A stretch of 64,000 bases of DNA from Drosophila persimilis (taxonomy: Eukaryota; Arthropoda; Insecta; Diptera; Drosophilidae): NCBI RefSeq assembly GCF_003286085.1, contig NW_020825288.1, forward strand, positions 24,800,001-24,864,000. The letters are read 5' to 3'. Both the position numbers and the translations under genes were made by a program. A model generated the notes under the pieces. The model had not been told where the DNA came from. It did not search any database and saw nothing but the letters and a program-made list of their open reading frames with translations. This document shows, piece after piece, positions 25,801-35,849 of the stretch (the stretch's first letter is position 1; every line of letters begins with the position of its first letter).

Positions 25801-27987
25801 ATATAATTCCCTTTGATTTAAACATAAGAAAAAACCATATTAAAAATCGTTTCTCACGGTTCATATACTATGTATAAACATAATAAAAAACACTTTAAAA
25901 TAAATATAATACATTCATTACATTTGTAGGAAGTATATGTAATAAAAATATGAAAGTACTTATTTTAGACATAAAATACATTTGCTTTAAATATGATACT
26001 AATGCAAAAATGTAGACATGTAAGTATTAAAACTGTATAGGTGTTTTCTCTGGGTGTACGAGAACGTTTTATCATTATCGGGGTTAGAGATCTCCCAGCA
26101 GCAACAAACACACACAATATATTGTGTGTAAAGAACCTTTGAACTTTCGCTTATCGTTTGTCTTTTGTTTACTGGTGACTTCATGCACATTTGTTAATTT
26201 CTATGCGGTTTCCCTGGCCCCTCATGCGACACCTATCTCCGGGACTCCGCGACTCCGGAGACCGCGCACCCGTAGCACTGCTCGCCGGGGCAGCCCGCAT
26301 AGTTGAACCTCCTGCCCCGAGTCCCAACTTTTGATGTTAGGGCATTGTAAAGGCATAAACTAAAATGTGGCCCATACCATAGAGCAACGCCCATCGGAAC
26401 GCCTTCTCTTCCTGCTGCCTCCCCCTCGCACATTGTTATAATTACGCGTAACTTTCGACAAGTGTCGCCTGAAAATCGCCAAACGTTCTCATTTCAAGAG
26501 AGTCCTCGACCGAGTCCGGACTCCAACCAGGAGCGGTTCAAAGTGGTCTGGCTCTGTTGGTGGATCCGACCGAATCCGCTCTTGGCGGCCCACTGCCAGC
26601 TGTGGTTTAATCTTCTTTTAAGTTGCGCCCCCCGCCCACCGTCCCCCGTCACACGTCCCACCATCGGGGGGGGCCTAGAAAAAAGATGGCGACACCGTAA
26701 AGCAAAAGTTTGCCGCCACTTGTGGGTTGATAACTTAGAACAAAGCAAAGTTGGGGGACGACTCGACGAGGGTCTGCTGGGGCTGGGGTGAGGCTCGGCT
26801 AGGGCCAGTCCTTAGTCCATAGCACAGCTTGAAAATAGTTGGAGTTTTGTGAAAAGTCATTGTTACTCTGCTGAAGAGAAGCCTTTGCCGGTCCTCCCTT
26901 TTTGCACTCTAATTAGTCGTCATTGGCTTGTGATTTGTGGGCGGACTTTGGGCAGTTGCGGAATTGAAGGACCTAGATCCGAATACCTGAAGGGGCTGGC
27001 TGCCCAACTTTTCTCGCCACAAATTCAACTTGTAATTTTGTGCGGATTTTTGATTTACCTCAGTCCAGAAATTCCATATAAAATACACTGAGAAATAACA
27101 TCTGAAAGAGTGGACTTCGGTCAAAAATAAATCTTTGTAGGAACGCTCCCACGTTCAGAAATCAATTTATGAACAAAAAAAGAGTTTCTCTGTTTGTTTT
27201 CTACAAAATCAGACCACCATTAATCTCATGACTGTTGGTATTTCTCTCAGTGTGGAAACACCTTTGGCACGATAAATCTTGGACCGCATCTGGCAGAGCC
27301 TCGACTCGGACTTGGATTCTCTCTCATTAGACGAACCAATTGCCAGTTCATATATGTATCGTTTATTCCGACCCACAAGCGTTAGAGGAGGCCGCAAATA
27401 ATTTAAAGCCAAATGAGCTTGCCACAATTTATGCTGACCACATTAACCATTTTTGGCAGAAGGAGAGAGAGAGAGACAGAGCAAACGGCCGAGCAAGTAT
27501 TTAATTAAATTAAGCACAAAGGAAAACACCGGGCACTGGGCACTGGGCACCAAGGAGCGAGTGTTGAGCACCGTAGTAGACCTCGGTCCAGATGAAGTTG
27601 GCTGTTTTTATGGTTTGGCCTTTAAAGCAGTCGTAAATCATTTAAGAAAATGGCCAATGTCGGCTGAAGAGAAGTCTGCGGCTCAGAGAGAGAGAGAGAG
27701 AGAGAAAGAAATTGCCGCTAATGGCCAGTGGTTCCTCATTGTCCGAGCCGATCACGCCCGCCAGCCACTCGAAGCGCATTAAAATAGACTAAAATGTTCG
27801 GCGTTCGGCTGCCTTTATGGCCACTTAATGTAAAACAGTTAATTAGCGGCTCACACAGATACACACCCATACATCGTGGCAACGGGGGGGGGAAAGAACA
27901 AGGGAAATGTCCAACCTTAATGCAAAATGGCCGACATCATTTTCCTTTTTTTCCTGCCGTTTCTTTCCCAGTTTCTACTTATTTTCC

Positions 27988-28024
<37 letters not shown>

Positions 28025-29284
28025 ACGTTTGCCATCTTCACTACGCCAGGTAAAATGGAGGGAGGGGCTGATGCGGGAGGTCCAGTGTGAAAGGCGGAAA
28101 ATTACTTTTGATTAATGAAGCGCAATGAGGCGTGCACAAAAAAAATTAAATGAATATTATAAAAAAAAGAAGGCAGGAAACAAAAATCGAATGCCAAACT
28201 GAAATTCCCTTTGTAAACTTTTTTGGCTACCTGTTAATGAGCTTTTTAAACTAAGCGGAAGTGTAAAATGCTCTACTTTAGGATTCCTTTAGCCTCAAGT
28301 TTCCTTTCCGCTCATAATAACAGCTTATATGAACAAATTACACATAGGAACTCTACGAAAATCCGTTTAAGGATTAAGAAAGCTGTAGCCCTTCAGATAT
28401 TTGTTCGCCGAATGTCTACGTATGTAGACTCCTCAAAAACACATATACAGAAATGAACTATAATGTGTAAGCGTAGTTCTAAATATTCCTTGAATCCTTC
28501 TCTATAAAATCTTTATACCTCGAACAAGAGTATCGCAAAAGTTGTCAATCTCTTCCGCCGTCTCTGTGACTCCGCTTCTTTCCACGGTTTCCCTCTGGCG
28601 CTTCCTGTTTATGGCAGAGAGCTACTGAGTAGCCCTGAGTGCCATTGAGAAAATCAGGAAAAATGATAAAAAGAATAAGTAAAAATGGTGGATGGTGAAA
28701 ATTAACATACAAAATGACGCTTGACATGCCACGGACATTATTGTGTCGAACACCTTCGCCTGCAGTTTATTATTAATGCTGATGCAGTGTGGACACTCGG
28801 GAGGGATTGCAACTTTCTTTTGGCAACTTATGGCGCGCTCTCCTGTCCCTCCACCTGCAATTACGATGATGGCCCAGGTGCACATCGAACGTGCCAGGAC
28901 GTGACTCAAAGGACAAACCGAAAAGAGATGCTATTATTTTTAACGTTTGTTTTGCTGCTGTTTGGTTTGGCCAAAAAGCACACCTGACAGTTTTATAATT
29001 ATTAGCTCAGAATCGCCATTAAAAGGGGGTCAACGCCGTGGCTTGTCAGTAAATTCATTTATTAAATGTAGAACAGATTCGCGGTAGGCAACTTTTGGCT
29101 AAATTAGCGGGATGATAAGGTAAGGTCATGGTCAAGCAGATGCCAAAGTTTATATTAAGTCATAAACGTTTACCGCGACTTCATTTGCATATTCAAGACG
29201 GCGGGCAGTCCACCGACAGAGCACCAAGCCATAACAGCGTTCGCTTTGGTTAAGTGGAAGCGTAATTAAATTTAATCCAATTAA
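16801..29284. other. Long intergenic region, 12.5 kb, no gene seen
   Basis: No protein family, RNA gene or complete element could be recognised on either strand. It contains many simple repeats: TGTGG units at about 19852-19880, AAAT units near 22970, GA repeats at about 27690-27705, a (CTG)12 run at 27989-28024, and GT/CA and GAGT runs near 18330. The longest open frames (18332-18907 minus; 19362-19790 plus) overlap other frames and look like no family I know. Regulatory elements of the receptor or neighbouring genes are likely but not identified. Confidence 0.5.
27989..28024. repeat. (CTG)12 trinucleotide run
   Basis: Twelve uninterrupted CTG units in intergenic DNA. No exon context was found, so I treat it as a microsatellite rather than a coding poly-Gln, Leu or Ala tract. 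Confidence 0.9.
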
Positions 29285-29730
29285 ACGACTGGAGGCATAG
29301 TGCGAGGGCAGAGAGGGCGTAGCCGGGCAAGCTTGTCGGCTCGACGCTGTAGTTAGGTCCTTCATGAGCTCCTCCTTTTCCGTTTTGCGGGCAAACACAA
29401 AGTCGCTGATCTTGTTCTGGAATACGACCAGCAGCTGGGTGAGGTCGTTGTAGAATTTAGTTCCCTCCTGGAGATTGCCCGACAGCTCAATGTAGCTATC
29501 GTAGGGTGTCGCGCGAGCTGCCACAGCTTCCCGTCTCCGAGACGAAAGCTCCATGGGCGCTCTGAATGTCTGCCACCAGGGACTGCTGACGGTCGACGCT
29601 CTCCCTCACCTGCTGCTGCAAAGGATTCAGGACCTGCCCAATGCACGACAACGACAAGGCGGGCTCGTCGATAGCCCCATCCTCACTGAGGCTGATTTTG
29701 CCACCGAAGATGGAGCCCTTGTCGAAGCGA
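29285..29730 (-). pseudogene. ALiX: ALiX (PDCD6IP-like) V-domain fragment, frameshifted
   Basis: ALiX is a BRO1/V-domain ESCRT adaptor. The minus strand encodes about 145 residues of its V domain in two frames. From 29726 it reads FDKGSIFGGKISLSEDGAID and continues through [10 protein letters not shown]. Then, after SCGSSRDTL near 29510-29520, that frame meets a stop and similarity resumes in another frame at [20 protein letters not shown], continuing to [19 protein letters not shown] and SLPSHYAS. The protein normally has the BRO1 domain before and a Pro-rich tail after this part; both are missing. A small deletion at the frame change and truncation at both ends mark it as a dead fragment. 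It lies about 0.3 kb upstream of the YEATS gene, on the opposite strand. Confidence 0.75.
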
Positions 29731-30040
29731 ATCTTTCACTTGGCAAACAAAAGCGTTGGGCGCGGGATTTCAAGCCAATAGTGTGACCATCTCCACTCTA
29801 CGGCACTTTGGCAAAAGTGTTGACATACCGCCACTTCTCTCTCTCTCTCTCTGGCTCGCTCTTCCCTCTCGGCATGCCTATGCGTGTGTGTGTGTGTATG
29901 TACGATTTTCGGTAAATATTACCAAAAAGTCGGCATAAATGTGCAACCAGCTTCGGCATAACTTGAAATATATTTTCTGCGAACACAGGTGATAAGAGCC
30001 TTGTGCGTGTGCCAACGATTTTAAGCGCCGCGCACAGCAC

Positions 30041-31568
30041 ATGGAGCAGAGCGCGCCAGCGACGCCAAAGAAGCGCAAACACAGCGAGTACCACGATCCA
30101 GACTATCTCCAAACAGCTTCAACTAATGAAGATAGTGAGGATGCAGCTACAAACCAGCAAAAGCGGACGAAACTGGAGACGGAGTCGGCGGCCGAGGAGG
30201 AGGAAGAAGAGTTGGATAAATCAGCTCAGCCACAGCGCGTGCCCGTGCCAGACACAACGGAGAAGGTGGAGCGTATCTGTGAGATCGTCCGCGTAGAATT
30301 TCAGAGGGAAATCTCGCTTAAGGATGAGCAGCTGGCCGAGATAGATAGACGACTGCTGCAGGCGCGTCAACTGCTGGACAAGCTGCGCTTTGAAGTGGTC
30401 AGCGAGTACTATAGGAAGCAACAGGTTCCCCTGGGCGAATCACTGTTCAGCGATGAAAGCGCTGGTCCACAGTTGCCTCTGCATCCGGCCATTAAGAAGA
30501 TTGTCGGAAAGCGCCCATTGCTCATCCAGAACCACCTGCCAGAGCGCACGGCTGCCACACTGGCCAAGCAGACGATAAGGCAGCGAAACCCAGCGCACCG
30601 CCGTGCGGAGCGTCGCAGACAGCAAAAGATTCGCGAGCAGGGAATTGTCATCGATCATTCAAAAGATCAACAGCAGCAATCAATCAATATCAAGGTGGAA
30701 GATGAGCAGCCATGCACCAGTCGTCAGGCACACGAGCGGCAACAGCAGCAGCAACTGGAGCTGAATTCTTCGCGATTGAACAACAAGAACAAATTCAACT
30801 TTGTGGTGGGCAACACATCCAAATACATTGGTGGGGATGGCAAAACTACATTGGAGAATGGTGGCCAGGCCCTTGTCTACAAATGGCTGGTCTATGTCCA
30901 GGGCAAAGATCTGCCAAAACCCCTGGAGACGTATATCAAGAAGGTGAGTCTGTCGCTGTTAGCCAGTGCAACCTTTTTAACTCATTCTATTTTCATTTTA
31001 GGTGCGCTTTCAGCTGCATCATTCGTATCGGCCCAACGACATTGTGGATGTTCATGCGCCGCCATTTCAGTTGAATCGTCGTGGCTGGGGCGAGTTCCCC
31101 ATGCGGATACAGCTGTTCTTCCACGAGCATCTGCGCCAAAAGCCCGTGCAACTCATGCACACGGTCGTGCTGGATAAGACAATGTGTGGCCTTCATACGA
31201 TGGGGGCGGAGACTACTGTCGAGATTTGGTTGAGAGCGGAACGAGCTAAGGTCAAGCAGGAACCAATCGAGCCTCCTCCTCCCCCAATGCCTGTGGCTGC
31301 TCCTTCACCTTCTGCTGCTGCTCTTCCAGCTCCTTCTGCTCTTGCTCCAGCTCCCTTCCCACCCCCCATTGAGTGTTTAAAGCCCCGAACGATATCCATC
31401 ACCCAAAACAAAGAGGAACTGGATGACAACCTCTTTGCCGGCATCAACAAGATCGAAATGAGCGACGACATCGAGCAGATTGAGCCATTTCATTTCTTCT
31501 TGGCTTTCTTTTACTTCGATTATTTCAGTTCCTGGACTAGTTTCATCTGTGATTGGTTTCTCCTGTGA
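30041..31568 (+). CDS. YEATS-domain protein, D12/YEATS2-like, 3'-truncated with a chimeric tail
   Basis: Resembles YEATS2, the acyl-lysine reader of the ATAC histone acetyltransferase complex (fly D12). Exons 30041-30943 and 31002-31568 with a 58-bp GTGAGT..TTTTAG intron give 489 residues. Seen: an acidic, Lys-rich N terminus (KKRKHSEYHDPDY), a likely coiled coil at about 76-125, a basic stretch near 190, and a full YEATS domain at about 250-380 (VVGNTSKYIGG, FQLHHSYRPNDIVDVH, RRGWGEFPMRI, GLHTMGAETTVEIW). A Pro/Ala-rich segment follows. Similarity ends at about residue 461, position 31484; the last 28 codons are antisense of the neighbouring XPG-like exon, so the long C-terminal half of the family is absent. 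The retained intron argues for a DNA copy rather than a retrocopy. Whether it makes a protein is unknown; a full-length parent elsewhere is expected. Confidence 0.75.
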
Positions 31569-33183
31569 ATCTTCAATGATCTTCAATTCCTCACTCTCTG
31601 GTACTTCTATGAAATCTTCATCATCTTCGCTTTCATCTGCCGCTTTTTCCTTGCCAGAGTCCTCTTCGAATATATCCGCAAATAGATCGTTGGTGGGTTT
31701 TAGATTATTAGTGATGTCCAAACGAATTTCTAGACCAGCCGATGCCTTGGTTTCCACAACTTCCTCCAAATCAGAGTCCGTATCCGTGTCTATTATCTGT
31801 ACCTTATCCTCTAGGAGAGTCTTCTTGCTCTCTTCAATGGCCTTTGAGAGTTGCTTGGCCTCCTCCACTGAATCGTTTGCTATATCGACGGGGACTACAG
31901 TTGTGCCTAGTAAGTGTTCGAGGCTTTGCGTATCATTCAATTGAGTGGACTCCATTATGTTGCCCACCTCCTCATCGTTCATGCCGCCATATTCAATCAT
32001 GTATGCCCTGGCCGGACCCTTGGCTGCGTGTCGCAACTGTTTGCTTTGAGCGCGATTGAGCCGCAACTCCTGATCCGAGTCATAGTCGTAGTCCTTCTCG
32101 TCATACACTTTTGTGGTGCTCTCTTCCAGTGAGAGGGCCAAGGCCTGCGCCAAGTCCGCATCGTATTCAGTGCCCATTTCAACAGTCTCCGCCTTGCTGG
32201 ATGTAGATGGCTTCTCCTCATCAACTGGCGGCTTTGTCTCTGGCAGCTCCTCAATTGTCTCCATTTTCATCTCGGTTTTGGTGCTCTCCAATGCCTTCTT
32301 CTTGAGATCCCTGACCAGCAGGAATCGCGTATGCTCATCCGAGCATATTTGCATGATTTGCCGCGTGCTCTGCTCTATGGCCGTGGGCGTTACAATACCC
32401 TCCTCGCTGAAAAAGTCACACAGCTCGGAATAGGTAAGCGTGTGTCCGCCCATTTCCTGTTCCGCCTGCTCCAGGCTCTCCTGGACGGCGCGTCGCTTCA
32501 GCAGACGCTTCATCTGGAAGGAGCAGAAGTCATCGCTGCGGGCGGGTAACTCATGCAGGCGCCCCCACGAAGACTGTTTGCGCGTCTCCTTGATGTCGGT
32601 GAGTTTCTCGTGACGAACGTCGGCGGGAAGGTTCTTAAAGTTCTGACTCTTGACATCGATGGCCTGCAGACTCGAATTGTACGCATGTCGAGCGGTGGAC
32701 TCATCAAATGAGCTATCCGAAGTGGCACTGGCACTGGTGTAGTCCAAATCCTGGCCGCTTTCATCTGGGTTATCCTGCCCAGCGGCCAAAGCCGGCAATT
32801 CTGGCAGCTTAAATAGATCATCCTCATCGTTTTTGGACTTGCTGGGCGGCGGTCGTTTCACCGGTGATTTCAACAAAAGCTCAGCATTCTTGCCCAGCGC
32901 CTGTTGCACAACCTTCTCCCTGGCCAGGGACTGCAGGAGAAGAGCCTGTATGCGGTCTGCTTCGTTGCTAAGTTTATTGCGCTGCTGCTGACGACGCGCC
33001 TAAAAAGAGAGCATCAACAAATGTTAGTCTTGCAAGTGCGACAAAGACAGAGGCAAAAGAATAACCCACAATCGTATCCCTTTTCAGTTGAGGCGTACAT
33101 CCATCGAATATGAAGACTGGCCTCACCCGGTAGTAGAGCAGCTTGCACAGGCGATGAAACAAACCCAAAACATAAGTAGCCAT
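31377..33183 (-). CDS. XPG/ERCC5 (mus201)-like gene lacking both ends, with a chimeric tail
   Basis: XPG is the structure-specific endonuclease that makes the 3' cut in nucleotide excision repair. Exons 33183-33070 and 32999-31377 with a 70-bp intron give 578 residues. Seen: part of the XPG N domain ([19 protein letters not shown], then IFDG and QLKRDTIARR), a long acidic spacer, and a ubiquitin-interacting motif [12 protein letters not shown]. Missing: the first roughly 50 residues (GVxGLW start and the first metal-binding Asp) and the entire I domain with the second catalytic cluster. At 31484-31487, after SQEEMKW, the frame enters the antisense of the YEATS exon and adds 35 unrelated residues. 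It cannot be an active nuclease. The open frame of 541 codons in exon 2 has no disabling change. No I-domain-like frame occurs downstream in the window. Confidence 0.75.
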
Positions 33184-33190
33184 TGCATGA

Positions 33191-33209
33191 ATCGATAGTG
33201 CAATCGATA
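33191..33209. promoter_or_regulatory. Two DRE-like ATCGATA sites
   Basis: ATCGATA occurs at 33191-33197 and again at 33203-33209, just upstream of the ATG of the XPG-like frame at 33183. The DRE (TATCGATA) bound by DREF is a common Drosophila housekeeping promoter element. These sites could start transcription of the truncated gene or belong to the divergent CLS gene. Function is inferred only. Confidence 0.4.
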
Positions 33210-33327
33210 GTTTGCCCACCACTACCTCATCGCCGACTTGTGTAATAAAAAATAAAAACAAAATTTTCTAAATTCTTGTAAAATCCCTTATTTCTACGAA
33301 TTTAGATACGTACACAGCACTCATGTT

Positions 33328-33349
33328 GTGTTACACTTGAGTGTAACAC
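33328..33349. repeat. 22-bp palindrome with 10-base perfect arms
   Basis: GTGTTACACT, a 2-base TG centre, then AGTGTAACAC. It lies between the XPG-like fragment and the CLS start. It may be a dimeric protein-binding site in the CLS promoter, or a scar at the edge of the duplicated block. Confidence 0.7.
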
Positions 33350-33550
33350 TATAGCAACGATATTTAATGGTAAGGATTTATGGAATGATTCCAAGGGTCA
33401 TCGTCCGGCCAAATGGCACAAGGCCATGCTGAGCTAATCAAAATAAATTTGGTAAAATAAAATTTCTCTGTATATTTGTTGGCAGTACGTAAACGTTAAG
33501 GTGCCACTCTGCAGAGTTCGTACCTGAGTATTTAAGCCTGGCATCAGATC

Positions 33551-34733
33551 ATGCTGCCAGCCATGGTTTTTCGCCAAGGACTTCACCATAGAGCCTCGAC
33601 CCTGGAGCACGTACTGGGAGTGGGTGGCAGTAGCTTTGTCAACTGCCTAAATCGTTATGCCGCTGCCACCGGCTTCATTCGCATCTCCTTCCTGGACATC
33701 AAGCAGCGCCGCAACTGGGACGTGGCCCGACTTCGGCTGTATGCGGATTCCAAGAAGCATTCGCTGCATCTTCGCACCTTGCAAGGACGCGTTCTACTGC
33801 AAGGTGTTATCGACAAGCAGCGAGCCGAGTTCATTGAGCGTAAGAATTTCCTTGTCGACGACATCAGAGAGGCACGCCACAAAGTGCAAGAGCGGGTCCG
33901 CGAGAAGATCGTTGAGATACGCGAGGAGCGTGAGAATATCATGACCATACCTAACATGTTGACAATCAGCCGTGCCATACTCTCTCCCTATATTGGTTAT
34001 GTTATTGTCCAGGGCGACTTTACGTTCGGCATGAGTCTACTAGCAATTGCCGGAGTCTCGGATCTGGTAAGGATTAAGATTAAATGTTGATTCAAATCGG
34101 TATCCCGTTTAACCTCTAGTTCTTGTTCTGTACAGTTGGATGGGCAGATTGCTCGGCGTTGGCCCTCGCAGGCCACCAAGGCGGGCTCCTTCCTAGATCC
34201 GATGGCCGACAAGCTGCTGATGGGTTCCCTGGTGATTTCGCTCTGCTATACCGATCTGATGCCCATGTGGCTGGCGGGTATTGTTGTGTTTCGTGATGTG
34301 TTCCTATTAGCCGCTGGATTTGTCATTCGCTACATAAGTCTGCCCCCTCCAGTGAGTGTGTCACCTGGCATTAGAATAAGCGGATGATTGGCTAACTCTG
34401 TTCGTTCTTTCAATAGAAAACCTTTTCGCGTTACTTCGATGCCACCCATGTAACGGCTCAGTTGGAGCCCACTCTGCTCAGCAAAATCAACACGGGCGTG
34501 CAACTGGCTACGATTGGCCTAAGTCTAGGAGCTCCCATTTGGAACTATTTGGGTAAGCTCTTCAATGTATTCGAACCAAGGATCACAACCTAATATCTAT
34601 CTGCTATCTGCGCACAGACCATCCTGCCCTACATGGCCTCTGGTATCTGACCGGACTGACAACCGCTGCCACTGCTCTGAGCTATGTTATGAACAGGCAT
34701 AATACATTTAAGATTATCCAAAAGAAGACGTAG
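33551..34733 (+). CDS. CLS: Cardiolipin synthase, CDP-alcohol phosphatidyltransferase type
   Basis: Makes cardiolipin from phosphatidylglycerol and CDP-diacylglycerol in the mitochondrial inner membrane. Exons 33551-34066, 34136-34351, 34417-34552 and 34618-34733 join in phase to give 327 residues. The CDP-alcohol phosphotransferase signature DG(x2)AR(x8)G(x3)D(x3)D is complete across DGQIARRWPSQATKAGSFLD plus PMAD, and falls at the start of exon 2. Several hydrophobic segments follow, and the first 60 residues (FRQGLHHRAST onward) suit a mitochondrial presequence. A second ATG at 33563 is possible. AATAAA at 34849-34854 probably ends the transcript. Matches fly CLS (CG4774) as I remember it. 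Confidence 0.92.
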
Positions 34734-34848
34734 TGCTGAGCATTTTGTTCTATATCAAGAATACTATTGCAAAAGAGTAGTATTTCTAATATCGCAATGA
34801 TTAGTATGTAATGTGATTTGTACATACATGAGTACCCCCGTACAAGTA

Positions 34849-34854
34849 AATAAA
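34849..34854 (+). terminator. Poly(A) signal of CLS
   Basis: AATAAA 116 bases after the CLS stop and about 190 bases before the next start codon. Confidence 0.5.
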
Positions 34855-35042
34855 TATACATATTTTGTTAATGGTCGTATTGCCAGCTAAATCTAGATTG
34901 TAAAACGACAACAAGCGATAGCAGATACCATACTGCAGATCTTAGGAGGGAGTTGTAAGGGAGAGTAAGTCAATACCAATTAAATTGAATTCATTAATAT
35001 CAATCATTAACCCATAGTCTTTAAAGAACTTGGCGAAGCAAG

Positions 35043-35564
35043 ATGGAAGCAAAGAGCAAGAAGAATAAAACCTACATCAGGCTGGCCGACCAGTCTGAAC
35101 TCATCAAGTTAACGCATGAGATAGATCCTGAATCATGGCTTGTGTGCCACTTCTTTAGACCAGGAGACAAGCGATGCCGCCAACTGGAAAATCACCTGAA
35201 GATCCTGGCCGCCAAGCATCCGGAGACCAAGTTTTGCGCATTAAACGCCGCGAAAGCTCCATGGATTATGTCACGCCTAAACATCTTTAACATAGCCAAG
35301 ATATGTATATTCCGGGGAATACATGTAAAGGGTGTTATTTTTGGGTACAGTGAACTACAAAATGGAGACTGCTTTTCCACGGAGATGATTGAAAATCGCA
35401 TCGCCGAAGACGGGGCCATTAATTATCAGAAGCCTAAGAAGAACAAACGCCGCCCAAAGATGACGAAATCGATGGCCGAACTGATCTTTTCGCCAGGAAC
35501 TAAACAGTTATTGGCTGGTTATTGGTGGAGCAGATTTGTTTTTCGGCGAAATTTGGCCCTGTAG
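35043..35564 (+). CDS. Thioredoxin-fold protein related to TXNDC9 / phosducin-like 3, intronless
   Basis: A single exon of 173 codons. The central part follows the TXNDC9/PhLP3 thioredoxin fold: LVCHFFRPGDKRCRQLENHL, then AAKHPETKFCALNAAKAPWI, RLNIFNIAKICIFRG, GVIFGYSELQN and a final FSTEMIENRIAEDGAINY. The N-terminal helical region usual in the family is missing, and the tail is basic (KKNKRRPKMTKSM). Like TXNDC9 it has no CxxC redox site, so a redox role is unlikely; family members act with CCT chaperonin on tubulin folding. Lack of introns and divergence suggest a retrocopy or a fast-evolving, perhaps testis-biased, paralogue, which is inference. It sits between CLS and RpL27 on the same strand. 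Confidence 0.7.
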   Translation: MEAKSKKNKTYIRLADQSELIKLTHEIDPESWLVCHFFRPGDKRCRQLENHLKILAAKHPETKFCALNAAKAPWIMSRLNIFNIAKICIFRGIHVKGVIFGYSELQNGDCFSTEMIENRIAEDGAINYQKPKKNKRRPKMTKSMAELIFSPGTKQLLAGYWWSRFVFRRNLAL

Positions 35565-35849
35565 TGTACACCATTCAAGCTGAGCCACTTTAAAAAGCTG
35601 GCGACATACGCACAGTTGTTTAGATTGAATATGCCGCAGGTATTCAGGAATATTAACACGAGCTATCATTCTGTCGCGTCCGTTTCCTGCTATCATACTA
35701 TTCATCAGGGTACTTGCCATGTTGGTCCGTTTAACAGAGCCCAGGGACTAGTATTCAAATTAGTACTGATAAGTTAGTTTTAATATGTATTTGATATACA
35801 AAACATATAATATATCCATATAAACTTATTTGATTTAAATATTTCAGTC

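Noticed and set aside
27989-28024. (CTG)12 considered as a coding homopolymer tract
   Set aside because: The surrounding frame (27794-28090) is short, has no splice sites or homology, and sits in intergenic DNA.
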